From Chara braunii (taxonomy: Eukaryota > Streptophyta > Charophyceae > Charales > Characeae), in contig BFEA01000014.1 in the NCBI GenBank assembly GCA_003427395.1, positions 77,799 to 141,798 of the forward strand: a stretch of DNA of 64,000 bases. The letters are read 5' to 3'. The notes below the pieces were generated by a model. The model ran no database searches and had not been told where the DNA came from. It saw only the letters and a program-made list of their open reading frames with translations. The position numbers were made by a program, and so were the translations under genes. Of the stretch, positions 13,108 through 24,497 are shown in pieces (within the stretch, counting starts at the first letter, position 1; each line of letters starts with the position of its first letter).

Positions 13108-13292
13108 CTCTCACAACAGCTCTGCTTGATTTGACCACAGCGTTTCTCCGGAACAGCAATGGTGACTCGATAGACACTGTGGTCGCTGTTACTTTGGCAC
13201 GATCGAGGAGGAGAACAAGAAGAAGAAACCGTTTGAGAATTATCTGGCCCAATTCGTTGTGATACTCTTCCTTCACAAGGGTGTCCAAGAAT
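13108..13292 (-). CDS. ASPM: ASPM exon 4
   Basis: Acceptor TTACGCAG at 13293. The first base completes an Arg codon begun in exon 3, followed by FLDTLVKEEYHNELGQIILK and RFLLLVLLLDRAK. This is the conserved ASPM block in which 'LKRLFLLVxxLDRAK' precedes the 'SPLLF...KSSR' segment, also present here as ESPLLFRRNAVVKSSRAVVR. It ends in phase 1 at GAGAG|GTAATG. Confidence rests on both sequence match and phase agreement. Confidence 0.9.
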
Positions 13293-15051
13293 CTGCGTAA
13301 CAAAACAAGGCAAGGAAAACACATTCAATTGATCATGATTCATGAACCACAGACGAAGGAGAGGGAGAGTTTTTCAGTCGATCACCATTAAGTCTACCAA
13401 GACAATAGAGTGTTCTAGAGTTAACATGTACTGGACTTACCACAAGGGTTGAGGAGTTGAGTTTCACACCCAACTAGTAACAACCAGTGATCAGGGTTTA
13501 GGGTTTGGAAGTCAGAATTTTGGGCTGTGAAGCCCATGGGGAAGAGGACTAGTTCTTCTTTTTTTTTTACAAAAAAACAGAATGTGAGGCAGGCGATGCA
13601 TGTGTAGTTCCGCACTAGGTGCCTGCACATCTGTTCGGTCACCCTACTTCATGTGCATCAAAACAAACACAGCCAGCGGAATCACATCCACGGTTCGCAC
13701 CAACAGTTAGCACTCCCTGAGACGAACCACAGGGATTCCAGTCCACAACACCGCCCAATTCAGTAGCCCCCCAAGAGTACCCAGACAGAAAAACAGCCAT
13801 ACCATTGCATACCCTACTGGCTAAAGCACCCTGCACCCCTGTGAAACCTTGTGCTCCGTAAACCCACAGTCCGTGGAAATCTTACCCACAACACAAGCTC
13901 ATTGAGCTCAGCTACGGAACCCCACCCACAACACCAGTAGTGGCACCCTGGTACCTCCACCGGGATATCACCCACGCTTCAGGCATAAAAGAAAGAGGGG
14001 ACTCACCTCTAGGTCTTCATGATGAAGCATGAACAGAAAGGTACCCATGTATCCATCCGGGACAAGAAAATAAATAAATGTCCCAAACAAGACCCTGAGT
14101 ACAAACCCTGAGGCCCTGTTTTTTATATGAAAAAAAAAGACCATATCTGAATAGACATCCGGAAAATAATGAAGCATAGCCTGCTACCGTAGTACAAACC
14201 CAATTCTAACCATGGGCCCAATCCTAGCCACTCCCAAAAAAAAAAAAAAGAGAGTATAGCCTGCTAGTGCAAGCCCAATCCTTGCCACTCACTACACCAA
14301 AGAGAAGATACTGCAAGACCGGAAGTGTATTATAAAAATTCCCTGAAATCAAACTACATCAGTATATGCTATATAGTATATAAGCTTTTTTTTTTTAAGG
14401 CAATGATAAGAAAACTGAAAACTTAAAGAGTCTGATCCGACAGTAGTACTTAGCTTAAGAGTCCCGTGTTTGTCGTAAGAGCAGTGGGCAGTCCCCAGGG
14501 AACGTAAGAAAAAAAATTGTATCCCACTGGAGTGCAGAGAACGGAGGGCTTACGTGCAAGGTGCCAAATCTTCTGGGTGAGATCTGATCCGCCGTTCCAC
14601 GACCGCGTGCCGAACATGAAAAAACAATTGGAAAAAATAAACAACAGGTCCATTCTTTTTGCGGTAGGGAAGAGATCAAGCAGTGCTTGACATTCCCTAC
14701 GAACCTCGCGGCAACCCTCACATGTGTGCTGCCACGCACGCAACCGTCCGAAAGGTTTGCCATTGCCACCGGAGCCCCCCACAAAACTGGAACAGTGTGG
14801 GATCCCATTTTTTTCACAATTCTTAAGCAAAGTAGTACCGTCGGATCAGACCCTTAGAAGAGCTTATGCCAGACCCCAAATGCATGTGTCAAATGTGCAT
14901 TGTTCGTCTTCAATCAATTCTTCCCATTTTCCTGGTCGCCTCTGCTTCTCAGTCGTACCCCTCGTTTTCACCGTTTAACAACATATATGATCCCCCTCCC
15001 ATTTTTTTTTCAAGAACAAAAGAAAAACTCCCACCTCTTCTTTTTGTTTAC

Positions 15052-15365
15052 CTGTTGTTGCTCCCAGAGTAGTCCTTCGTCAAAGTCTCGTCTCCAAGAA
15101 ATTTGTTCACCACAAACTGTTGAAGCGACAAGAAATTGAAATCACTCCCATCATATGACGAAGTTGATGTTGCTTCGTTCTCTGGACCCTGAGTGCCTCG
15201 GTTTGGGCCAGCGAGAAACTTTGGGCCACCGAGAACAGCCTCAACACCAAGACGGAGCCAGATAGGATTGTAGCTCATCAAAATGCGAACTGCCTTCTCC
15301 CTCAGACCAATGTCATTGACAATTGGGCAGCCATCTCTCATCACAATTCGCCCCTCATCAATTTG
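15052..15365 (-). CDS. ASPM: ASPM exon 3
   Basis: Starts after the acceptor TTTTTTCTGCAG with QIDEGRIVMRDGCPIVNDIG and carries the family signature REKAVRILMSYNPIWLRLG (compare ASPM segments of the type LSYNPLWLRIGL). It ends in phase 2 at AACAG|GTAAAC. The 104 complete codons contain no stop. The intron just upstream on the coding strand is a roughly 300-bp C-rich, pyrimidine-rich minisatellite. Confidence 0.9.
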
Positions 15366-15399
15366 CTGCAGAAAAAAGGTTCAAAAAAGCCAAGGGACG

Positions 15400-15705
15400 A
15401 ATGGGGGGGGAGATGGGAAAACGGCATGAAGGGGGTAAAGGGGGTCAACGGACGACAGGGATGAGGGGGGGGGGGGGTGGGTTGAACGGGGTGGGTTGAA
15501 CGGGGTGGGGTGAATGTTTGTCAGGGGTGAAGGGGTGAAGGGGCAAAGGGGCAAAGGGGCAACGGGGCGAAGTGGTGAAGGGGTGAATGGGTGAAGGTTA
15601 AAGGGTGAAGGGTGGGGTGAAAGGGTGAAAAGGTGAAAGGGTGAAAGGATAAGGGGTGATGAGGTGAAGGGACGACCAGGTGAGGGGGGGAAGGGGTAAG
15701 CAGCC
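15400..15705. repeat. G-rich GGGGTGAA-type minisatellite
   Basis: About 300 bp of degenerate 7-8 bp units (GGGGTGAA, GGGGCAAA, AGGGTGAA) with frequent G-runs of four or more, including one of about 14 G near 15467. On the ASPM coding strand this is a C-rich pyrimidine tract ending about 35 bp upstream of the exon 3 acceptor. It could form G-quadruplex or i-motif structures (inference). Confidence 0.9.
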
Positions 15706-17344
15706 ACGCGTGGGGACATGAAAGTAACACAGAATGCAATAGTGAGTTAGAGAAGGAGCGAAGCTCTTTGTTTAGATCAAGCAGAAACCGTATGGGGATG
15801 CTGAACTGAATTGTGACCAAAAGTGAAGGTGAACAGGACTGGCACAGGACAGCACCTTTGCAAGTGCTAGGATGACATCAGGGCAAGAGACCAACAGCAA
15901 GCGCAACAACTTAGCAAGGAAGGCATGATGTTACGTTTTTCTGCAGTTTGGACTGTATGTAGCCCCAAAACTGTACTGTTGCCATGTTTCATTGATCCAT
16001 TACACATGCATTATTCATGCATATCCACACACCATTTGTGCATTTATCCATGTTTTCTATGCAATGCCCTGGATTATTGATGCATTACGAATGGTAAAAA
16101 AAAAAACAATTCTAAGATCCCTATGTGCCATGCATGTGCAAGTGGGCCTGTTCCAGTGTTGCGAGTTATTTAAGATGTGCAAAGCTTCAGCAATATTTCC
16201 ATCCACAACTTTTGTATCTCAGTGTGACAGACGACCGCCCATACAAGCAGTGCACTCCCCCACGAAGTCCATACACCTTTTTACAGCGGATGCACCTGCG
16301 ACGACGGCTGCAACTGCAAGTTAAGCACCCATGTGTCAGACCACGCCGAATAAATTCATGTATGCATCCTTACCTTCAGACTAGGCAGTGGAGCCCTACA
16401 GTCATGCGGGATGATGTGTTTGGTTGACTCCGGACATTCGGATTTTTTTGAATTGATTTATTTAGTTATTTATTTATTTTAAACTATTTATTAATACTGT
16501 CGGCTGGGACTGCACAGTAGCCTTTCCCAACCGCACACCCCAGGCGAGCTGGGGGTGTACAGGGGCGACCTTCCACCAGTCGGGCCGCTCGGGGACCAGC
16601 ACTGGTTCAAAGATAGGAACGTCGGGATTGATGTTCTATTCTGCTTTTGATGAAAGCACGGCATATTTGTGTACTCTCACACTCATGTCAAAAATTGAGC
16701 AACATAAGAGATGGTTTATGACACTTGGTTTAAGGTTGGCCAACGCCCTGAGGTTTAGAATTATGACAGACAGATTAGGAAACAGAATCTATAAGTGAAC
16801 GCTGTGATTTACAACATCATAACCAAGAGACATAAACCAAATAAATCAGACAGTATACAACAGTGTCAGTCAGAGAGAGAGAGATAGAGAGAGAGAGAGG
16901 GCTAGAGGGAGAGGGGAGAGGAGAGGACAGCCCAGAGGCATCTATGCATCTCAGTAAAAATACAATTATGTCCATGGCTCTTGATAGCAGACATGACCAC
17001 ATACATTGACAAGTTCCTGGGCCGCACCGATCACTAAGTACACTAGATGACCTGTTGCGGCTTCGCTCGCAAAAACAAAACGGGAAGAAAAGAACAGGAA
17101 ACAAAGAAAATGATTACCTTTAGCAGCGCGCCATTTACCGCCCCCCCCCCCCTACTTCTCCTTACACTCCTCCATTCCAACCCCATCGACTTCTCCTTAC
17201 ACTCCCCCATTCCAGCCCCCTCGACTTCTCACCCTCTCCGTTCCCACCTCCCCCCCCCAACATCTACAAGAAAAAAGAACAGAAAACCAAGAAAAAGTTC
17301 ACCGTGCGCACCGCGCCATTAACACCCCCCCCCTTCTCCTTACC

Positions 17345-17375
17345 CTGTCTCTTATACACATCTAGATGTGTATAA
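17345..17375. other. Nextera mate-pair adapter truncated by gap
   Basis: The first 31 bp of the 38-bp adapter junction run straight into the N gap, so the left edge of the gap is library sequence, not genome. Confidence 0.95.
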
Positions 17376-18171
17376 NNNNNNNNNNNNNNNNNNNNNNNNN
17401 NNNNNNNNNNNNNNNNNNNNNNNNNNNNNNNNNNNNNNNNNNNNNNNNNNNNNNNNNNNNNNNNNNNNNNNNNNNNNNNNNNNNNNNNNNNNNNNNNNNN
17501 NNNNNNNNNNNNNNNNNNNNNNNNNNNNNNNNNNNNNNNNNNNNNNNNNNNNNNNNNNNNNNNNNNNNNNNNNNNNNNNNNNNNNNNNNNNNNNNNNNNN
17601 NNNNNNNNNNNNNNNNNNNNNNNNNNNNNNNNNNNNNNNNNNNNNNNNNNNNNNNNNNNNNNNNNNNNNNNNNNNNNNNNNNNNNNNNNNNNNNNNNNNN
17701 NNNNNNNNNNNNNNNNNNNNNNNNNNNNNNNNNNNNNNNNNNNNNNNNNNNNNNNNNNNNNNNNNNNNNNNNNNNNNNNNNNNNNNNNNNNNNNNNNNNN
17801 NNNNNNNNNNNNNNNNNNNNNNNNNNNNNNNNNNNNNNNNNNNNNNNNNNNNNNNNNNNNNNNNNNNNNNNNNNNNNNNNNNNNNNNNNNNNNNNNNNNN
17901 NNNNNNNNNNNNNNNNNNNNNNNNNNNNNNNNNNNNNNNNNNNNNNNNNNNNNNNNNNNNNNNNNNNNNNNNNNNNNNNNNNNNNNNNNNNNNNNNNNNN
18001 NNNNNNNNNNNNNNNNNNNNNNNNNNNNNNNNNNNNNNNNNNNNNNNNNNNNNNNNNNNNNNNNNNNNNNNNNNNNNNNNNNNNNNNNNNNNNNNNNNNN
18101 NNNNNNNNNNNNNNNNNNNNNNNNNNNNNNNNNNNNNNNNNNNNNNNNNNNNNNNNNNNNNNNNNNNNNNN
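17376..18171. other. Assembly gap (796 N)
   Basis: Run of N inside the ASPM exon 2-3 intron. The size is presumably an insert-size estimate. Confidence 0.99.
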
Positions 18172-18193
18172 TTTCCTTCTTTTTTTTTTGTGG

Positions 18194-18420
18194 GCTCCCG
18201 ATGGACCACGCATCAGATAAGAACCTGATTGGAACAGATACTACACTCGATCGTGTTGTGTGGGGGGGGAGGCAGTTAGTTACGTTGGGTCTTTCTCTCT
18301 CTCTCTCTCTCCCGATGGACCACGGGTCAGGTATGAAACTGATCGGAACAGATACGACACTTGATCGTGTTTATTTTTCTTGGGGGGGAGGGGAGGGGGG
18401 GGGGGGGGTAGTTCTTTAGA
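18194..18420. repeat. ~110-bp tandem duplication with CT/G tracts
   Basis: The sequence beginning CCCGATGGACCACG and running through a GATCGTGTT motif to a G-run occurs twice (from about 18197 and 18311) with moderate divergence, separated by (CT)n. Confidence 0.8.
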
Positions 18421-18455
18421 TTGGGGTGTCTCTCTCCCTCCCTCTCTCTCTCTCG

Positions 18456-18489
<34 letters not shown>

Positions 18490-19319
18490 ACAACAACAAT
18501 AAAAAATAAAAAAAATAAAAACACGAAAAACATTCGAATTCGCGCCCCCCTGCCCCCCTCCGACCCTCCCGCCCCCCCCTTTAACGTACCCTACCCACCT
18601 GGTGCGCTTTCTCGCATCTTCAACCCTCAACCCCTCCCACTCCTTCCCCCTAGCTCTCCCCCTTCCCCCCCTCTCTCTCTCTCACACGAACAAACACACA
18701 CAAAAACACACAAATAACGGAAAAGAAAGAAAGAAGACGAAAAAAAATTATGCCATGTGGAGCGGCCATGTGGTGCGATTTTGCACCTTTAGTATCCCCC
18801 CTGTACCCCCCCAGTTCCCCCTAACCCAACCCCCCTCCCACTCCTTCCCCCTAGCTCTCCCCCCTTCCCTCCCTCTCTCTCTCTCTCACACGAACAAACA
18901 CACACAAAAACACACCCCCCAGTTCCCCCCTAACCCTCCCCCATCCCCCTTCCACCTAACAACTGCCACACCCATCTTCCATTTCCCTCATCCTAAATCT
19001 CCCACATCCTCCGCTCCCACGCCATTGCAGTCCGACCCAGAGTCCTTCACGTCGTCATCTCCCTCCCATTACCTTTTCCTCCTCTTTCGGAACCCAATCC
19101 CATCATTTTGTCCCATCGTCATGTCACTTCTTCCTTTCGCGATCAGAGTCAGTAAGGAAAGAAAAAAGAAACCACCATAGCCTGTTTCTGCCCCCTTCCC
19201 CGATTCCTGACGCCATTACCATCTTACCTTGCCCTCCCCAATCATGCTCCTTATCTTTCATCTTCATCCTCGTCTTCATCATCATTTTCATCAGTCCGCG
19301 TCGTCATGGTGGTGTGCTT

Positions 19320-19321
<2 letters not shown>

Positions 19322-19404
<83 letters not shown>

Positions 19405-19410
19405 CGCGCG
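19322..19410. repeat. (CT)n then (CG)n microsatellite
   Basis: About 33 CT units followed directly by about 11 CG units, a potential Z-DNA-forming tract. Confidence 0.97.
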
Positions 19411-19559
19411 TGGATGAACTCCAAAAAAAAGCATGACTGAGCCAGACTGTTTCGTTGGACTTTCACCAACTCATCAGGAGGTTGAACCCCGACAATCTGC
19501 CCACGATGCATTCGAGTGCGTGCGTGCATGAGCGTGTGTGTCTGCGCGCGTGCTTGCGC

Positions 19560-19587
19560 GGGCGGGCGGGCGGGCGGGCGGGCGGGG
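19560..19587. repeat. (GGGC)n microsatellite
   Basis: Seven GGGC units, followed by a short (GA)n. Confidence 0.95.
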
Positions 19588-19739
19588 AGAGAGAGAGAGG
19601 GCGTCGTCGATAGCGAACGCGTAGCGTTAGGTCGTAGGTCCGTTTGTCGGCAGCGTAGCGAGTGTCATAGGCCTTCGACGAACAGGGTAGGGTCGAAGGG
19701 CAAGACCGGGCTTTCCCGCCCTCCACTCGCCTGCAACGG

Positions 19740-19947
19740 CCGGCAACGGTCTGGGCCTACCAGCTGGGCCTACCAGCTGGGCCTACCAGCTGGGTCGATC
19801 CGGGCCGTTCGGCAGGCCCGACGGTCCGGATGTTAGCGAGATCTTAAGATCGCGCGTCGATCCAGGCCGTTCGGCAGGCCCGACAGTCCGGATGTTCGCG
19901 CGAAGATCGCGCGAACATCCGGACCGTCCGGCCGAACGGCCCGGATC
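19740..19947. repeat. GC-rich direct and inverted repeats forming a long hairpin
   Basis: Three 15-bp units (GGGCCTACCAGCTGG) lead into two direct copies of a GATCCGGGCCGTTCGGCAGG-type block (19797 and 19859). The second copy, 19859-19903, is followed after a 3-base AGA loop by its near-exact inverse, 19907-19947. The inner 16 bp of the stem (CCGGATGTTCGCGCGA) pair perfectly. It sits in the ASPM exon 2-3 intron, about 200 bp below exon 2. Confidence 0.9.
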
Positions 19948-20156
19948 GCAGATTTCTGTGCTTAGCGATTTTATTAGTGTAGGGATTCACCTCAGGGATT
20001 GGACGGGGCACATAGGTCTTCCATCCTCCCTGAGTCCGTCGTTCCCTCCCTCTTCTCATCTTCCCCCGTCAAAAAGAATGCAAACCGTTCATGGTATAAC
20101 TCGACAGCAATGTGGGAGAACAGCCTTAATGGTGGTAGAACGGGACTGTTGCTCAC

Positions 20157-22142
20157 CTTTTCAACCCGTAGCATGGTTGTTATCAGCGTCTCTTCTTTGC
20201 AGTAAAGCCACCAAATATGATCTCTCAGCCGATGTATTTGCCATTTCCAGTCTTGGGATTCCCTCTGGAGACTGCATTCTGAATCAGACTCCAGCTCCCT
20301 CTTCTGCACACATTCTCTACTGGGGTTTAGTGCTGCTGCCGCTTTCCCGCCCGTATCAAGAAGTCTTTTTGCACGTCCGTTTGCCCTCCTCTGGCAATAC
20401 CCAATCGACGCCCTTCTCATCATCTTTGCTGCCGGCTCCAGTCCGTTGGTTGGGTTGCTGTCATGCTCACTCCAGCCCAGCACGTCCTCATTTCCTTGCA
20501 ACCAAGAATCGTCTGAGTCTAAGAGGTAATTCATCCATGTCGTGAGTGCTCTCTCCTGCTTGTCCATCGACGATTGTGTATGGAAGTAGCTGAAGGTTCT
20601 TTTCCCTCCAGTCATTTGTCTAGACAACTTCCCTCTGGCCATGGCATCAGCCGAGGAAGGCGTCACAGCACCTGGCTTTCGGAAAGACAACCTGCGACTA
20701 GTTGGTGTCGTCACAGGCCTTCCTATGCTTGAGGGTGTATCATGACTGGCCAGCGAGATGAATGTTGATCCTGGAGTGATGGTCCTAAAGTCTGGCCCCA
20801 GCTGATGCGAAGTCCTTTGCAATGACATGGGCAGAGACATTTGGGAAGTGGCAGCGTTGCCACCATGACTCGCCATTAATGCAGGCGTCACTGGCGTGGT
20901 CACACGTGTCATTGCCGTGCCACTGCTCAACGTCCTCAGCGAACCCGGGGCCTTGGGTGCCGGTATGGCTGCAAAAGCCCTCCTTTTCGATGTCTGCAGA
21001 GGCAGCCGCTTCTGTGCTTTGGCCTTTGCCCCTTGGTCACCCCTGTCCTTGCTTTTGACTGGGACAGGTGTTTTGAGTCGATGCTGACGAGTTGGCTGCC
21101 TCCCAATGTGGATAGGAAACAGGCTACTGGTCAAACCTTCAGTCATTGCACCTCCGCCGCATGACGGTGAACTTTGGTCAGTGAAGTCGGCAGGCGTGCT
21201 GGGCTCATAATCTCTCGCACCCGACTGTCCATCGCTGGCCTCCTCATCCTGGAGTGCCATCAACCGCCACTTCTTTGAGCTGGTGTCATCTGAATAGGAC
21301 TTAACTGGTGACAAGATTATTGACTGGCGAGCCGACTCCTGTGGACAAAGAGTAATGACTGCAGGTCGCTGCCAGGTCCGCCTGGCCCGACGGGTTTTCG
21401 CATACTGGCATTTGTTAACATCTGCAACGAGTGCCATCGACTCAGAAGCAGCTTTCTCCGTGGTGAAATTGTATCCCACGGGCTTCAAATCTGGCCCAAG
21501 TTGTGGGGCTCCATGTGCACCACTGTCATCACAGGTGCGATAACTCTGAAGCACAGCCTTTGGTTCTTCCACTGCTGCCTTCCAACTTCCCTCCTTGCTA
21601 CTGTTGAGATTATGCCAAGAAGAAATTGGCATGCTACCTTGAAATCCACTCCCCAGTGGTTTGTGCTCTCCCTTCCAACCTCCATCCTTATCAGCATTGA
21701 TGAAGAGAGGAGTCCCAGAACTCCCGCTGCAGTCAGAAGCCCGCTCAAGAAGAGCAGGCTGGCTTTGAAATGTTTTGCCCCCAGCCAATGAATCTTTTCT
21801 AATACCCTTTTTTCGGACAGTAAAGAGCTCCTCATTGTTCGCTGCTGTCCTGTCCTCGGCGGCAGTAACGTCGGACCGGTGGGTGCAATCGATGGCATCA
21901 GCAGATTCTGCCTTTACCATGTTCCCCTGGAGATAATCCTTTGTATCCATCGCCTGACCATCAGTCATTCCAACCTGTGCTACACAGTTAACACCGTCAC
22001 CCCCCGTAGAGCGCAGCAGTGACAGAAACTGTTCCACGACAGATCCGCTTCTCTGGCGCACAGCAAACCTGGAATCGTTCGGTGAAAGCACTCGCAGGGG
22101 ACTTCCTGGAAGAGAACGCTTCTGTACTCCACCCTTCTTCGC
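20157..22142 (-). CDS. ASPM: ASPM exon 2: long linker region
   Basis: 662 codons beginning AKKGGVQKRSLPGSPLRVL after acceptor TTGCAG and ending VEK before donor GTGAGC, phase 0 at both ends. The linker is rich in Ser/Thr/Pro and basic residues, with many SP/TP sites that could be CDK targets (inference). Near the C-terminal third, DKQERALTTWMNYLLDSDD matches the conserved segment before the CH domains of plant ASPM proteins. The end, WQIHRLRDHIWWLYCKEETL, leads into the helical region completed by exon 3. Plus-strand open frames across this exon are antisense shadows. Confidence 0.88.
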
Positions 22143-22317
22143 CTGCAATGTACAACACAGATTTCCTTAAGCTGTCTACGATGGTGCAATCAGATGGGGG
22201 GAGGGTTTAGGGTTAGCCGTCCGAGAGAGGGAAGAAAAAGAGGCTTCTTCGCAAAGCACAGAGCACAACACAAACGCAGCCAGGCTCCCTACCATGTTTT
22301 ATAGAATATACTTCGCT

Positions 22318-22445
22318 GGTGGGCCGAAATGTAGACCTACAACTACTAATCACAAGGCCGAAAGTTCAAATCCCGTCTCACAGATAACATAAATTACTAC
22401 TGTACTTTGCACAAAAGGGGGAAAACTTCAAACAAAAAAGAAAAG
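22318..22445 (+). repeat. possible tRNA-derived SINE fragment
   Basis: Contains a good B-box-like AGTTCAAATCCC and ends in an A-rich tail (CAAACAAAAAAGAAAAG), but the A-box is poor. It lies in ASPM intron 1. Confidence 0.3.
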
Positions 22446-22799
22446 CACGCTACATGCCAGTGCAAGCATGGCCGTCATACCCTTACACAGGCCAGTAATG
22501 GCAAAAGTCTTAGCTCCATGACACGAAGTACATAAAGAAACTTAGCATATGAAGACACTCAGTAGAGACTCAGAGAGCATTTGGGGTTATGCTGACATCA
22601 CCACTTTCATCCACCAGCACCATGGCAGATGCACCACCGAACCTTCAAGCCTACTCAAGCATTTCGCTCACGCATTTCCCTCAAGTGTTTCCCTCAAGTC
22701 TTTTGCTCAAGCATAATGCTTGGTTGTATTCCCTGTTCTTTTTCCGGCAGATAATGACCGACTCCATGCCACGGGCAGGACAGAACGTATGTCGATTTT

Positions 22800-22925
22800 A
22801 CCTTGGGAGATGAGAGGAGAGGAGAGGAGAGGAGAGGAGACGAGACGAGACGAGAGGACAAGAGAGGAGAGGACAAGAGAGGATAAGAGAGGACGAGAGA
22901 GAACAGGACAGAGATGTATGCCGAT
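22800..22925. repeat. GAGAGGA minisatellite with duplicated splice-donor flank
   Basis: About 100 bp of GGAGA/GACGA units. The exon 1 donor region (ACCTTGGG on the plus strand) is present at both ends of the tract, giving a second donor CCCAAG|GTAAAATC at 22802, exactly 129 bp (43 codons) downstream of the first and in the same frame. Confidence 0.85.
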
Positions 22926-22930
22926 ATTAC

Positions 22931-23677
22931 CTTGGGGGGTAGGGAAACACCTGTTCCTTGCAGGACAACACAAAGCTTACGACTTTGATCCCACTTCAAA
23001 GTCAGCTCTTCCTGGCATGCTCCTTCCTCCACCGGTTTCCAGGACACCCACAAGCAAGTCACGCTTCGAGGACGCACGACAAATGAACAAGGCCTACGTT
23101 TCGGCTGTCCTGCATACTTATCCAATTCAGCACCATCCTCTGAGTTCTCAAAGTTGCCTAGATTATCAGGCTGGCAGCTCAGCCTGAATCCCTTGCTACA
23201 TAGAATCTTGTCTTCAACGACTTCTTTCGGGAGAGAACTGCAATTCTCCACCCAGAGAGTCACTACCTTTGTGCTCCCAACTCTGACATCGCCGAACGCA
23301 AGGACAGGGATGGTGGAAAATCCTTCCGTCAGTCTCAACACCACTAAAGACCTCTTCGATTCCCCTTTCTCCATAGTCCCATCAAAAGTTTCCCATGATG
23401 AAGTGACCTTTTGCCCTCCCTGTTCATTACTGAGTGTCTTCTCAGAGGCATCACTTCTGCTGGATTGGCAAGTCCAGCTTGAGGCTTTTCCACACTCCTC
23501 TGCACGTGGAATATGCCCTGCCGTTGAACCAAGTACTTGGCCTCGATGCTGGTCATAACTACCACGATGCATACTCCACGCGCAATCATTTTCCTTATCA
23601 CTGATGTCATCTGCATCACACAACAGCAAATTACCCAAACACCGCTTCAATTCATTTGCAAATTTGAAGGTCCGCAT
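22931..23677 (-). CDS. ASPM: ASPM exon 1: N-terminus and ASH domain
   Basis: Encodes residues 1-249. The first Met in the frame is at 23677; a 5' UTR exon or a later start cannot be excluded. Residues about 112-243 form an ASH (ASPM-SPD2-Hydin) domain. The stretch PVLAFGDVRVGSTKVVTLWV and the later WVSWKPVEEGACQEELTL are the family's typical beta-strand motifs, ending in VVLQGTG. ASH domains occur in centrosomal, ciliary and spindle-pole proteins. Residues 28-30 read KEN, a possible APC/C degron. The exon ends in phase 0 at CCAAG|GTAATA (22931). A second in-frame donor exists at 22802. Confidence 0.85.
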
Positions 23678-23699
23678 TTACCCCAGCAAGCGTTCAACA

Positions 23700-24495
23700 T
23701 TTCAGAAAGGCAAAGGGGTCCAAACGAATGTTGTAGGCAGAAGTTATCATCGAATAACCTGTCGACGGTTCAGGATTTACCGTATCAGGCTGAAGGTGCT
23801 GAGGGGAGGGAGGGTTAGTTAAATCATCACCCTTCGACATTCAGCCCGGCCTCACAGGAAGCTTACCACAGACAAAGCCTTTCGAAGCCAAACGTTTAAA
23901 GTCAGAGCGTTCTCAGTAAAACAAAAAAAGGCAAAGAAAATCAGAGAGGAACAAATGGTACATCACAAAACGATAATCAAGATATACACATCTTAATGAC
24001 TGTCTTCAGACTCCACATTTCCCATCCTGATCTTCAAAGATAAGCAAGATATACACCTCCAAATTTCCCATCCTGATCTTAAGAGCAGTCAAAAGGTACA
24101 CCTCCCAGATGACGCCATGCGGCAGCTCATTTGTTTTGATCCGGGCATATCAGTAATGTGTACAATCAACGGCAGCGCCCAAATCAGTCATATGAACACA
24201 GATCCAGAGCTTCTGGGTGTCGGGATCCCTGGAGAGTATATACCATGGATCAGTTTAATGCGGAAAGTATATACCAGTAATGTGGACAGGTTTAATGATC
24301 GGCAGCGGCCAAAGCAGTCACATGAGCAGCAGCGCCCAAATCAGTCATATGAACACAGATCCAGACAGCCCAAGCGGAAAGTATATACCAGTAATGTGGA
24401 CAGGTTTCATGATCTGGGCTGCTGGGTGTCGGGATCCCTGGAGAGACAGGCTAGCATACCCTTGGACCTGAGGGGGACTGCCTATCTAGGCCCCC
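23700..24495. other. intergenic/upstream of ASPM, with tandem repeats
   Basis: Presumed 5' flank of ASPM; no confident TATA or CAAT element. From about 24140 to 24450 there is a partial tandem repeat: AGTATATACCAGTAATGTGG recurs (24268 and 24380), and CAAATCAGTCATATGAACAC also recurs. Confidence 0.6.
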
Positions 24496-24497
24496 TA

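Larger units (their letters stand above)
415..23677 (-). other. ASPM: ASPM-like gene, 9 exons identified, 3' end outside window
   Basis: Minus-strand gene for an abnormal-spindle (ASPM/Asp) protein. In animals and plants this family binds microtubule minus ends at spindle poles and organises the spindle. I joined exons 22931-23677, 20157-22142, 15052-15365, 13108-13292, 10568-10650, 6605-6718, 3519-3692, 733-828 and 415-483. Every junction is GT-AG and reading phase is kept through all eight joins, including a codon split 2+1 (exons 3/4) and one split 1+2 (exons 4/5). Together they encode about 1256 residues: ASH domain, linker, CH1, start of CH2. The IQ motifs expected next must lie below base 1; I saw no further exon in 1-414. 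Introns run from about 0.25 to 4.8 kb and hold only repeats. The first exon's start is the least certain point. Confidence 0.9.

Noticed and set aside
14177-14300. A14 tract between two GCCCAATCC-type repeats as another tail-only insertion
   Set aside because: Extra sequence (GAGAGTATAGCCTGCTAGTG) lies between the A tract and the second repeat, so it fits a tandem duplication better.
15400-15705. Telomere-like repeat
   Set aside because: Units are GGGGTGAA/GGGGCAAA, not TTTAGGG or TTAGGG, and lie inside an intron.
20822-21791. Plus-strand open frames over ASPM exon 2
   Set aside because: They are antisense to a well-supported exon and have no motifs.
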